DNA of 64,000 bases from Trileptium ribeirensis (taxonomy: Eukaryota; Nematoda; Enoplea; Enoplida; Thoracostomopsidae), in assembly GCA_030248225.1 (NCBI GenBank), contig JASANE010007343.1, positions 44,737 to 108,736 on the forward strand, given 5' to 3'. The notes below the pieces were generated by a model, which was given only the letters and a program-made list of their open reading frames with translations, was not told the origin of the DNA and made no database searches. How positions within the stretch are numbered: position 1 is the first letter of the stretch; the number at the start of each line of letters is the position of its first letter. Below are positions 1-11,268 of the stretch, in pieces. The position numbers were made by a program, and so were the translations under genes.

Positions 1-390
1 ATATAATTGCATTTTTCGTGTTTTACAAGCATTTGAAACATTTTATCGTTGTTTTCGTTGCATCTTAATCATTTAAGCACTAAAAATTAGTATTATTGCA
101 AACCACACTTCATTTTACTTAGGATTTTATCATTAAACGTCGGAATATAAGCAGTAATATTGAGTTTTGTTATAACCGTTTGTTGTTAGGGCGATGATTC
201 TCGGGTGTGCTAAGAAAACCTGGGAGAGTGTTAAGGATTTGATCTTAGGTAAGCAAAAAATTGTCGGTAGGCATGACATGGGAGCGCCGCCTGAATCCTT
301 GGGAAGGTTGAAAATCCTGGGAGCCCCTTCGTCACCTCTGTGGAGAGGCTACAATCGGCAGCCGAAGTTATTATTCCCACCGAGAACAAG
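1..390. other. No gene recognised at left edge
   Basis: AT-rich sequence without a recognised gene. A short plus-strand open frame from 194 runs into the tandem repeat that starts at about 391. It holds a possible splice donor (GTAAGC at 249) but no family resemblance, so I do not call it a gene. Confidence 0.4.
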
Positions 391-861
391 CATTTTTACC
401 TATCTGTATCACTTTAATTGACATAGGATACATAAATTTACTCCCACAACACCAAAATGGCTCAAACGGACACTTGTGGGCCTCCAAATTTAATATTTTC
501 GATTATCATATGCCCTAGATACAAGTTTGGTAGTTTGGAGAAGGTAGAATATCAATTATATATGTTCGTTTTCTGTAACCACGTTGACAGGATATCGCGG
601 TCTAGTCAAAATACCAGAATCGAAAACAACCATTTTACCTATCTGTATCACTTTAGGTGACATAGGATACATAAATTTACTCCCACAACACGAAAATGGC
701 TCAAATGAACACTTGTGGGCCTCCAAATTTACAATTATCGATTATCATATACCCTAGATACAAGTTTGGTAGTTTGGAGAAGGTGGAATATCAATTATGC
801 ATGTTCGTTTTCTGTAACAACGTTGACAGGATATCGCGGTCTGGTCAAAATATCCATGCAT
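391..861. repeat. Two-copy tandem repeat, unit about 240 bp
   Basis: The block beginning ATTTTACCTATCTGTATCAC at about 391 recurs at about 631, and the two units stay closely similar to about 861, where the second ends near GGTCAAAATATCC. Both copies keep a short open frame starting MAQ, but differences are scattered and I see no protein family. I read this as a tandem duplication, not a gene. Confidence 0.85.
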
Positions 862-1244
862 TTCCAACACCTAGTGACATTAGAGTGTATCGACCATTAT
901 TCGGGTCTTATTCCCGGCATGTACAGTTCCTAATTGGCAACGTTTGCTTTTGCAAATATCTAGTCCTTTTTAACAAATAAATTGCAATAAACTGGCCAAG
1001 AAGAGCCAAAAAATTAATAGCTGCCATCGTCATCATTCTGTTTATAAATCGTCAGTACTATACGTTCCAAAATACAACTGCTCGGTCTACACAAAAGGCT
1101 CGTCTGTACTAATTTATTACACAAAGAAGCGAATACAACCCATTAAAAACCGCTATGGTAATGAACTATCGCAGAAACTCAATTAATGACTATAAATATC
1201 AATAGTACCAAAGCCCAACCCATCAGGATCGGCGGAAAACTTAC

Positions 1245-1380
1245 CCGTCGCACCGAACCGTCGTAACATCGGTATAAACGCATGGATCAAATAGTCGGGC
1301 TTCGGTGGGGCGCCCTTCAAATCTAAATGCACAATGCGGCCGTGGAATATCATTATGAATATTTGTTCGTCAGCAAAGCA
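1245..1380 (-). CDS. HEXD: Hexosaminidase D, one exon (partial gene)
   Basis: On the minus strand this exon reads ...HGRIVHLDLKGAPPKPDYL... and ends RRFGAT plus one base of a Gly codon. VHLDLKGAPPK followed by FGA(T/N)G is the signature N-terminal stretch of hexosaminidase D, a GH20-like exo-beta-N-acetylhexosaminidase of the cytosol/nucleus in animals. The exon is bounded by a TTATTAG acceptor (1381-1383) and a GTAAGT donor (1239-1244, phase 1). An in-frame ATG at 1353-1351 lies nine codons inside it and could be the true start, since the family motif begins near the N-terminus in known proteins. The next expected exon was not found in 1-1244, so the catalytic part should lie left of the window. 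The family call is firm; the exact start is not. Confidence 0.85.
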
Positions 1381-1619
1381 CTAATAAAGTATACATGAGT
1401 TAAGCTTTATTAATCCATAATAATGTAGATATTATTATTAGTAAATATTTCAATAGTTATAGTTATAGACATCGGATTGACATAGGGCATTCGCATACAT
1501 GGCTGATAATTGAGGGACAATTCACGCAGCATTTTAACAATATTTATGATTAGCCGAATTCTAGCTTGACTGAAAGTCTAAAAACTATGTAATTCTAAAT
1601 AAATACATAAATAAAAATA

Positions 1620-1800
1620 TGAACGAAAAACAGGCTCCGTAACGAAAAACAACTCATCAAGATCTATAATGTGGCTAACCATCACTTTTCTGTGGGATAA
1701 ATATATACCTATGCCGCTGTGGGTCCGAATACGGTTCGTCGAACCTTTGCCAGAAATATTGATCTTTCAAACTTCGTTATGTTATTTCGTGTTTTATCTT
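1620..1800. repeat. Dispersed repeat, copy 1 (related copies near 8.6 and 15.6 kb)
   Basis: The stretch with CATCAAGATCTA, GCCGCTG, GTTCG and GCCAGAAAT resembles 8570-8800 in the same order. A third, shorter relative with GGTCAAAATGGCAAAA is at about 15575. All are diverged and unassigned. Confidence 0.5.
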
Positions 1801-2309
1801 ACAACGAGTATACATTAAATTATTAAATAAGCTACATAGGATAGTTTTGCTATCTAGATTCTGACATGACTATAGTAATTATACCTTTTTATGTATTTTC
1901 AAGGGTTTTGCGGTGGTCGAATTCGATTTCCAAAATGTAGTGTTTTCATTTGTCCGATTATGTATTGAATGCAGAGCATGGAGACAGATAAAAGAGAAGA
2001 AGCTATATGATAGAGGTGAGTGGGGCGATTTAGCCCCTTAAGAGTCAGACCTCTTAAAGATTCGCAACACACCGCGTTCCCCCGCCGGCACTACCCGCCG
2101 TGCACATAATTTAAGCGCATTCTGACAAAATACGGTGAAAAGGGGCAAAAAAATTGGGTAAAATCGGTAACAAATATAGGTATTATGAACAATGTTTCGA
2201 AAATTGGCAAATCTGGGAATATTTGAGTTACTAAAAATTTCACCATAACGACCTTCCATTCCGACCCCCAAAATCATCCCCACCTAAGCCGACGGACCTT
2301 GGACAGCTA

Positions 2310-2820
2310 TGGTCTACATATATAATAGGTTTTTATGAATGTTGATTACTAAGAGTTGGTTATATAGGGCACAGCACGTATATTTCATGTCTTTTTTAGG
2401 TTTCAATGGGCTTTAGGGTCAATGAACCCGATCTGGAGAATATAGTCCCTCTTCATTAGTGCGGTTAGGCATTCCTACAGAACACCAAGAATGGTTTATA
2501 TACGTTTTTCGGCATGATGGATACGAAAGTTCGATTATCTGAAGACCAGCACAATTATATTTCATGCCTTTTCAGAAGTTTTCATTGTGTTTACGGTCAT
2601 TGAACCGGATTAAAAGAATAGTCGTTCTTCAGTAGTCAGTAGTTTAGCACAGGGTATAACGAATAGTAATAGGGTTTTGGAATGCTGAATACAGTGGTTT
2701 GGTTATCTACAGACCAGCTTGAATAATTCATCTGTTTTCATTTGTTTTCGATGAGTGGTAGGTCGACAAAGTTTTAGGATTTTCAATGGATTCACGGTTC
2801 CATAAGTTTTACGATGGCCT
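2310..2820. repeat. Degenerate tandem array, three units of about 172 bp
   Basis: Three diverged units start near 2328, 2502 and 2672, each with a GTTTTT/GGTTTT...ATG-TGATTAC-type start followed by GTTATCTA/ATTATCTG, GACCAG and a TTTCAATGG/TTTCATTG box. A similar single unit appears at about 8860-8950 and a fragment at about 1826. It looks like an old satellite or a tandemly amplified piece of a dispersed repeat. No coding content is supported. Confidence 0.6.
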
Positions 2821-3064
2821 ATACATCAAACACAGCCTGTTGCACGTCATTATACAAAATGACAATATATAACTAAAGTCGCGTTAGCTCCGTTTCACAC
2901 TCACAAGCGAGATACTAGCACATAAACTTTGTTAACTATAATTTATACAAATTTTATCGCTTTATCAATTATAAATAATAACCCTTAGCAATATGCTAAA
3001 ACTTACGATGAGTTTTGTAATGGTACATTACTGTCATAAGCATGAATAACTTCATTTAATTATT

Positions 3065-3973
3065 AGAGCGTAGCGAAACGTAGTTTAGATTGTGTGTCGC
3101 AGGGGTGATATCTTTTAAATTCCGTCGTGTGTGTGATCGGCCATAACTCGGATCGACTCAACCGATTTTCATGTTCTTGGGCTCATTCGAACTGGCATAA
3201 TCGATTTACGCTGTACATCCTCGAGAGTTTTTTAATTTGAGGACTGGTTCCGGAATCACAGGTAAAAATGCAGGTTTTTTTACCCCATTTTAGTACACTT
3301 CACGGAAGCAAGGTTATTTTTATCCTAACTTTCGATTTTTTCTGTGGTTGGTTTTATTTCATAGTAAAATGATAAATGCCGATGCCACTTTTTTGTTTTT
3401 CGATTAAGACTCCAGTTAAGGATTTATCGGGTTTGAGGTACGGGGTATGGCGACCCCATGGTTCCTCGACCCATAATTCGAAAATAGCTCTGACGTCCTG
3501 GGCGGCTGAAAAGTTTCACGTGGGGGTTTTCGTACAGGGGACTCATTGCCGGTGTTGGTTTGGCTCTGCGATCCATGGTTCCATGGGTACCGCACCCTCG
3601 TGGCTCCTCGACCTAAAATTTGTTCTGACGTCCTGGGCAGCTGAAAAGATTCACTTGAGAGGTGTTCGGGTATCGGAAACTCATTGGCGATGTTGATTTT
3701 GCTCTGCGACACATGGTTTTATTGGTACGGGGGTATGGCACCCCCATGATTCACCGACCCAAAATTTCTAATTTTATTGTAACGTCCTGGGCGGTTGAAA
3801 AGGATTAGTTAGGGTTTTCGGGCACGAGAATCTTATTGCCGGTGTAGTTTTGTTCTAACTTGTGCGGTATTGTGTGATATCCACATTATATCATATCGAT
3901 GTATGCTATCGAAAGCTTTCTGGCTGTGCGTGCAAAAGGCGTAGGTGTACCTACCTACGCTTCACTACGCTCT
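3065..3973 (+). repeat. ~0.9-kb dispersed element, copy 1 (terminal inverted repeats)
   Basis: Bounded by AGAGCGTAGCGAAACGTAG at the left and, inverted, AGAGCGTAGTGAAGCGTAG at the right. Inside are three units of about 135-154 bp sharing GACGTCCTGGGCGGCTGAAAAG-like cores near 3491, 3626 and 3780, each followed by a TCATTGCCGGTG-like box. Minus-strand relatives occur at 20776-21566 and 25009-26060. The internal open frame starting MPMPLFCFS is partly shared by copies but shifts among them. A nonautonomous DNA transposon is the simplest reading; no transposase is visible. Confidence 0.7.
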
Positions 3974-3999
3974 ACAATCTCGATAAAGTTACTAGTTAT

Positions 4000-6850
4000 A
4001 TCTGCCATACACCGTATTCATATCAGTAGTTGCAATGTGCAAAACAAACTGTATAAATTTTATTTAAACCATGTTTTTCGAGGTTATTTTTCTAGAAGCA
4101 ATGAGTAGTCAAACGATCAAAATAATAGAGATTACTGCTAGATGCTAACCCGAGACATTTGGTTTAGCAACGTCAATTATTATAGCTATATCTGCCATAC
4201 ATCTTAGTCATCAGTAGTTGCAAGACACAACTACTACAAAATTCATTAACGAGTAACAGACGAAATTCGGGTAGTTTTGGCCTTACAAATGGGGTATTTA
4301 CTTGCTAATCCGTTAATAAATAGTAAAACCAACATCATAGTTGCGTCGCCATAAGAAAGATGTACGGTAAATATTTATCCCGAAATCACACTTTTAATAC
4401 CAATCATAACATTAGACTGAACTTATTCATAGACGGAAACTTGACAAGATCTCTAAATTTAATTCATACAAGCCTACGATCTCCAATCCAAAAACACCGT
4501 AATCCAAAATGCGGCCATGTCACCTTTACGGGACAGACGTTGCTTAATATATCGAGAACAGCATAGCATGCATTACAGTGCCGTCCCTAAAAGTTACATT
4601 AGAACAAAATGGTTTTGGCCCACTAAATCGCTATTGCCGAACCAAATTTACAATAATCTTTTTGAACCGAATAACTAAGCTTCGATGGAAGGAAAAAATA
4701 ATTGGCAAAAGTTGTATGGTATAGCGGAGCCCAAATTTTCAACAATTCTCATTTTTTCTGCAAAAACCGGTACAGACGCCATGTCGCCTACATAGAGTTG
4801 GCGTCAAAAACCATTCGTTTCATAATGACAGGTTAATGTCGAATCACATCGACCCTCTGAACAGTATTGAACCAGATAGTGCTGAAAAAAATGAAACAAA
4901 AATATAAACAATTCTATTTTAGGATACATCACATATATACACAAAATTCCCCACAAATGGGTCAAACTTGAATGTTTCTGAAGCACTGTTCATAACACCC
5001 GGAAAAGTCTTACAGCTAAATGTTCATATCCTAAACGAGGAACACCTCCTAGAAAGTTCAGTAATTTGCGTGCGTCGTTTACAACAACCCAATCGATGTT
5101 TAATCACTAGCGCAAGGTTTAAGTTACCGAACATTACACGAAACAAATAAATTAGCGGGCTAAATAGTTATTTCTTCCTGCTCCCGATAGCGCTCTGAGT
5201 CAAAACATACACATATATAAAGCACCTCTATTCGCAACAGTTTAATTTACTGATATTGTAAAAGCAAGATAGTATAAAATTGATACACATAAAAGCAAAA
5301 TTTAAAAAGAATGCACATACACTGTCTTAGACCAATGACACTATTATACAAATGTGCAGAGTGGGCTTTCTAGATATATTGACTTTTTCAACTTTGCAAG
5401 ATTTATCATAGTTGTTACAAAAATAACACTCCATATCAGAGAAATAAAGTATCATACATTGAAAATTCTGTTAAATATCCTTACTAAAGTGGATTTATTT
5501 TTAAAAGCTCTTGATCAGACATGAATGATGCACAGATTCCGATCTGTGAATTTGCACATTTCGCTACAAATGTTGTTGGATAGTGAGGTATCATCACTGG
5601 GTTATGTAAAATACCTTGCGGCTGGCCAATACGACAAAGATTCCTGCAATATTGATTAATGATATAATTATGAGTGCCACGATTGTTTCGGAAAATTTTC
5701 CAAATATACATACCAATAAGTTTAAAGGTATATACGCACCTGCATCATTCAGCTACCAGCAAAAAATATCATGGTTGGATTAGCATTTAATAGAACTCAA
5801 ATGTGGATACGGCATAGCACAACTGTCCACAAGCACTAAGCTCAACTCCGGAAAATATCAAATGGACATATTAAAACTATCTTTGTGAATGACTTTTGCA
5901 TATTTCACATTGCAGCTAACCCAACTATATATTGTAGTTTCCGCGTGAGAACTTTAATAAAAGATCGCGAAAACGGATCCATACTTCCGTTATTGTCAAA
6001 TATGAAGTGCGAAATGATTTTTGAATCAGGCCATACATTAAAAAGTCGCATACGATATACAGCAACATTAAAAATGAGCTTTACTTACAGCAATATCACC
6101 TTTTACATGCATAGAAAGGCGGAACCGAGGGAAAATAATAGCATCTGCATTCCAAGCAGAAGCATTTGAAACAAATCGGTCGATCCAACCCAATGTTATA
6201 TGGTGTGCGTGATAAGATAACAAGGCCTACTACATACATGAGCTTTGCATAAACTTGGTAGTTAGATGAAAATTCTTTCACTCTCAATTTGTTCTGAGAA
6301 CGATTTCGCAAGTAAATATCATTGAATATCAACCACGTAAGCTGAAATTCATTGCAGAAGTTTTTACCAGATCAGACCACAGGCTACAAAGTTGTACATG
6401 CATACAAATCTGAAAATTGTCAAAAATTCTAACAAAATAAGTGTTTCGACCCCTGATTCCTGAAAACACGCAGATACGTATACACAGATCTTTATAATTT
6501 TAAAAACATCATGCAGAAAAAATTTACACATCGGCGAATAAGTGTCTGAACTATATATGTTGTAATAAGATTTTATAAAATACAGATTGCGTAATGAAAA
6601 CACCAATGACCATAGCTCAATTATAAAAGTTTAAGCGTTGTTTCCTCAAGTAGCGCACAATTGTGCAAAATATTTTTGTCCGTTTGTTGCACACATAACC
6701 CTTAATTAGATTGATGGATTTTCGCAAAAGTTTTTATTAGACACACAATGAAATCTAATTGTGTATCTGGGATTGTGTTTGTGCCGCTTCAATGATTTCT
6801 ACCCAAGTTCTCAAAAAACCGACACCAAAAGGAGACTTGTTGATTTTGGC
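4000..6850. other. Gene-poor stretch
   Basis: AT-rich DNA with several short frames on both strands and no family match. The best plus-strand frame (about 4926-5150) follows a TTCTATTTTAG acceptor-like site but ends at a stop with no good donor. A hydrophobic minus-strand candidate exon at 5615-5739 is listed separately. Confidence 0.4.
5615..5739 (-). CDS. Candidate transmembrane exon, function unknown
   Basis: A 125-base open segment on the minus strand between a GATGCAG acceptor and an AAG|GTATTT donor encodes about 41 residues ending in a hydrophobic run (FSETIVALIIISLINIAGIF) and basic SRK. It ends in phase 0, which would join in frame to the hexosaminidase D exon at 1380, and some animal hexosaminidase D-like proteins are thought to have an N-terminal membrane anchor. 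This is speculative: AT-rich DNA often yields hydrophobic frames, the donor is weak and no further exon links the two. Confidence 0.15.
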
Positions 6851-6899
6851 CATTTGAGGTCCATCAATATTTAAGGCCATAACTCTTGCCACAAGCATC

Positions 6900-7730
6900 A
6901 AATTCAGATATACTCTCTGAGATCGGACAAAGAGGCTTACTGGAATGCATTGGCTGACAATCTGAAACGGTATAGAAGGTGGTTGACTACCGAAAATTTT
7001 ATCAACTAGTAGAGTACCTGCGGACGGTCAACGGCAGCCGGTGATGTGAGTAGGGACTCCACACGGCAAGTAATAACCAACTTTAAGGAGCAGTTGGACA
7101 CGTGAAGAGAACATTTCCAACAACTACTCAATGCAGAGCCTCCAAGAAACCCAATCTCCCAGGACGCGCTGTCGACAAGTGGCTGGTATGGTGCTGAAGA
7201 TCAGTACGACCACCGTCGACTAAATAAATTAAAAAGTCGGTACAGTCACTACGCAACGGAGAGCCGCCAAACTAGATGACATTCTGCCAAAGATGCTGAA
7301 ACACTTTGGCGACGTAACGATAGAGCCATTACAACGATTATCTGCGATAATATGGCAGCAGAGCAAAATTCCTAAAGCCTGAGGAGCAGCTGTTATCACC
7401 CCGCTGTTCAAGAAATGAGACCACACTTAGTGCAAAAACTACCGTGGTATATATATATCACTTTTAAGCATGGGCTTCAAAGTGCTTGAAGCAGTGATCA
7501 TAAGCCGTTTCAACTCAGCGTGCAACAGTCTGACTAGGTAGCATCAAGCGGACTTCAGGAAAGGTAGTAGCTGCATTGATTGAATATCGGCACTACGACT
7601 GCTGCTACAACACTGATACGTATTTCGGCGGGCAACTATTATAAGCTTTGTTGATTTCAACGCAGCGTTTTATTCAGTAGAAACAAGAGGTCTTTACAAA
7701 CATGTTGAAGGGGACTGTATGCTCTGTCAA
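6900..7730 (+). mobile_element. Decayed LINE reverse transcriptase fragment
   Basis: Plus-strand frames broken by many stops and shifts still spell reverse transcriptase landmarks: IWQQSKIPKA, AVITPLFKK, CKNYRGI, SLLSMGFKVLEAVI, HQADFRKGSSCID and the palm segment FVDFNAAF(Y)SVE around 7650-7680. These match the RT of CR1/RTE-type non-LTR elements. The residue expected to be the first catalytic Asp after AAF is Tyr, and several Trp codons have become TGA. The piece ends soon after the palm box near 7730. It may belong to the same family as the 3' fragment at 62.9-63.6 kb. Confidence 0.85.
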
Positions 7731-7739
7731 CTATATGAC

Positions 7740-10700
7740 ATAATAAAAAAAACTTTGGACCATTGGAGGGAACCATTGGGACCTCAAAAAATCGAAAAAA
7801 AATTTTTTACAGTAATATGGTAAAATGAGGGATCTTCTGAACCGCCTCATCGAGCTGAATCTATTGGTACCAAAATCAACTCTGTATCTTCAAAATTGGC
7901 CAAATTCGTGCTGAAGGATAATGGAAAAGAACCAATTTCGGTACCACTCGATTCGAGCCGTCCTAAAAGTGATCATTTCATTTTTTGATTCTGAGTCGAA
8001 AGGTACCAAAATTTAAGGTTTTCTGCTGGGGAGGAGATTTCAGGGCAGACCCTAGTTGCCATGTTCTACAGCTGGCGAGGTCAAATCGAATTTTGTAATT
8101 ATTTGGTATCAACATATGAGAAAAACAACAGTAATAAAGTAAAAAAATATATTAAAGCACATAACGGCGTCTGATAATGCGTTCAACTGTTGAGAAACAA
8201 TATTTCATATAACCAGTACTATGTCGTACAACAGAAACAATATAAAACAAAATATAGATGATAAAAATTAAAAAATTACAACACTTAAAAACGCGCTCGA
8301 ACCTAACGCAATTCTTACAATAATGTATCTCTTAATACCATATGACACCATTAATGCAAGTGACGTTTCAAACAAATATTATCTGAAATACAAGTAAAAA
8401 TGCACACTTCTTTTAGGACACAGAACTGAAAGCACTAAAAGAAAAATTGTTAAAATTTCTTTTGTCTGTTGCTATCTCAGATAACTCATGTTCGGATGGG
8501 TTGCTGGATTTTGCCATCAAAAGTGAAGAAGCAATCTGTCCTAAAGTTGAACGATTAGAAATGTAACCCCGTCTTTCGGGTCAAAATGGCAAAAGACTTG
8601 TTTTAAGGGTTCTTTGCCAAATCTGGGCACATGGGTTCCACAGTCTCGCAGCCCACAAGTTTCATACGGAAAACATCAGCTGATCAAGATCTAAAAGTTT
8701 GCTGAATGAATACTTTTATGGCATCACTAACTGGGCCGCTGCTGGTTCGAATATTGTTCGTGCACCATCTGCCAGAAATTTTTCAAACATTTCGATTTGA
8801 TACTCAAACATGAATGTCATTGAGTATTTTTACCTTAGGGGTGTCTGTTAGGTTACCAAGCATACTGAACCCAATGGTTTTGTTATCTAGAGCCAAACTT
8901 GACTATATAATACCTTTTCAAAGCCTTGAACGGTTTTATCGTTAAATAGCCCGCTTTTCAAAGTGGAGTCTGCTATTAAGTAACACAATTCTGCTCTGCC
9001 ACAAATTGTTCCATGCTCAACCACAGTGTCAATTAGCTAATTGTCATGTTAATAGACTTGTTTCCCAAATTTCAAAATTCTTTACCAAAATTCAATTTCA
9101 AGCGGAATATTTGGGTTTCAAAAATGTATCGGATACATTACAGACGAAATGAAAATATGCGGCTAACAGGGTGGATCAATGATGCCGATAACGGTTGTTG
9201 CAATCTGGCAATGACCACTGCTGAATCATATGCAGTACTCGTTAGGAATGAGCGTTGTTTGTTAGATGTTTGTAAAAAAGAGTATGTTACAGATTTTTAA
9301 AATTTTACACGACAACTGTTCGATACAAGTTCGAAGTATTAGTAAACCTGTTCGATGTTAGTTTGAATCTCCGCGGTCATATGTTCAAATTGCCGGGGGA
9401 AAGGCGCCCCAATATTTTGCAGACCATTATTTACCTGAAAAATTTGTATTTGCATATCAAAATAGCCATCGTCCCCAAAATAGTTCTGGACGAATTTGCG
9501 GCGGTGTCCACAGTTATTTCTTACGAGTAATGTAGTATTGTGCTGAAAGCCAATCCGCACATACATTTAATTTGAATATATACGTACTGACAGTAAAGAA
9601 TTATTGACAAAGAATTCAAAAACAATTTATACTACAACAACACCTAATGTACAAAAGCTGATTATGACAAACACTTGCTTGTATTATTAAAGCCCTGGAT
9701 AAAATACCATTACGGATTACATGTAGGTTTGTGTGGCAAAAATGCAGATACATATGTACATATAACATAAAAATATTATGAATGAGCAAAATATGGACAA
9801 AATTATTGTATAACACCACAATTGTTACCAAGTAAGTAGAATTCAAACACCACGCCCTCCCAAAATCAATTCTGCTAAGTATAGAAAGAATTCACGGTGA
9901 AATTTCACATCTCTCACGATTCCTAGATGTGATAAAACTATGCTTTTCCAGAGTTACCACAGTACATAATTGCTGTGCCAAACATTCCGCCGCACGACTG
10001 TCGATATAAAATTTTTTTCGACAATGAAAAAACAAATTCACCCAAGATACCTGACAAGCTGGTTTCAGTAGGTATAAACATATGCCAGAACTAAGAGGGA
10101 ATCCAACAAGAAAAACTTAATACCTCGTTTTACATCCATGAAAAATGGTGAACATCGAAATTTTCATAAACATTTGAAACAAGTTAGAGATCATTCACTT
10201 TACAAACCAAGCAGCAGGATTAAAAATTTCTAGAAACTTTTTGTCTGCTACTTCAACCCACAAATATGAAATTTTTCAGGTATTGCAAAATGCAATCCAC
10301 CCTATAATTAAGTGCTAAGAGTAATACGCAGCAAATACTCATTCAATAATTTGTGGGTGCTAATAACTTGCACGAACATTTAGATTTTGAAGGTACAATT
10401 AACACATTTCACCATCACCACAACTGGTCAAACATGTCCCCATCCCTGGCGTCTCAAATGCTTTTGCACTACTGCATAGTAATTCTCTTTGGCTTTAAAG
10501 GGATCGTGTTCTGCAACAACATATTCCGTCCCATCAGTTTTAAGAGAGGTTCGCGGTTTATATTTTCCAAAAAGTTTTGACCATTCCAGATTTTCAGGGA
10601 TGTCAGCAAAACAAAATCAGACATACATTTAATACATAAACTATTCTTATCGTAGCAGTAGCGAATGAATTGATGATTCTAAATTAAAGCATTGCATAAA

Positions 10701-10740
10701 ACTAAGGCATTATGGTAAAAATATTTGTCGCAGCTGAAAA
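7740..10740. other. Gene-poor stretch with dispersed repeat
   Basis: Holds the second copy of the dispersed repeat seen at 1620-1800 (8570-8800), followed by a single unit like the 2.3-kb array (about 8860-8950). Otherwise AT-rich DNA. The frame at 9046-9300 and others of up to 84 codons resemble nothing I recognise. Confidence 0.4.
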
Positions 10741-10754
10741 TGTGCGGAGTTAGC

Positions 10755-10794
10755 CCTCCTCCGCCCTCCCGAAAAAATCGGGAGAGGGAGGAGG
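10755..10794. other. GC-rich hairpin
   Basis: CCTCCTCCGCCCTCCCGA is followed after an A-rich loop by TCGGGAGAGGGAGGAGG, giving a near-perfect 17-18-bp purine/pyrimidine stem in otherwise AT-rich DNA. It lies about 470 bases beyond the DRAM-A stop codon in the gene's direction, so it could be in a 3'UTR or be a relic of a small element. No function is shown. Confidence 0.6.
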
Positions 10795-11268
10795 TCAGAA
10801 CACAACGGACTGAAATATATTCGACCACTTTACGCTGTGACAGCGTAGAATGACATACTATTCCTTTAGCTTTCCTCTAATTACTTGGGTACTACAGCTT
10901 TATCACATTCAGTTTTAATGAAGCTGCCCAAATTAAAATTTTAAACACCGACTAGCAATAACATATGTTTGATACAACCAAACAATATGGCGCGGAATGT
11001 AAATGCGTTATGCGCTCCGACACTGGGGCTGGCACGATATTCACCAAATTTTAGCACGTTGCCACGGATTTGCTGCCTACTGTAACGGGTTTTTCGTAAC
11101 AACTATTCTCATATAACTTGTTATTGTGAAATTCATACACATCTGTCAATATGCCCTGTACTTACAACATTTTGCAAATTAGCAAACGTAACAATAATTA
11201 TTAAAATTTATCAACAAAATCTGCAAATACGTGTTTAAACTCAATTTTGCAACGCTGACCACGATATT

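Noticed and set aside
3005..3060. Short minus-strand frame (MKLFMLMTVMYHYKTH) before a GTAAGT
   Set aside because: Considered as a first exon of hexosaminidase D, but its phase would create a stop in the exon at 1380.
3376..3712. Overlapping frames on both strands, about 100 codons each
   Set aside because: Inside the ~0.9-kb repeat. Frames change between copies and arise from internal tandem units.
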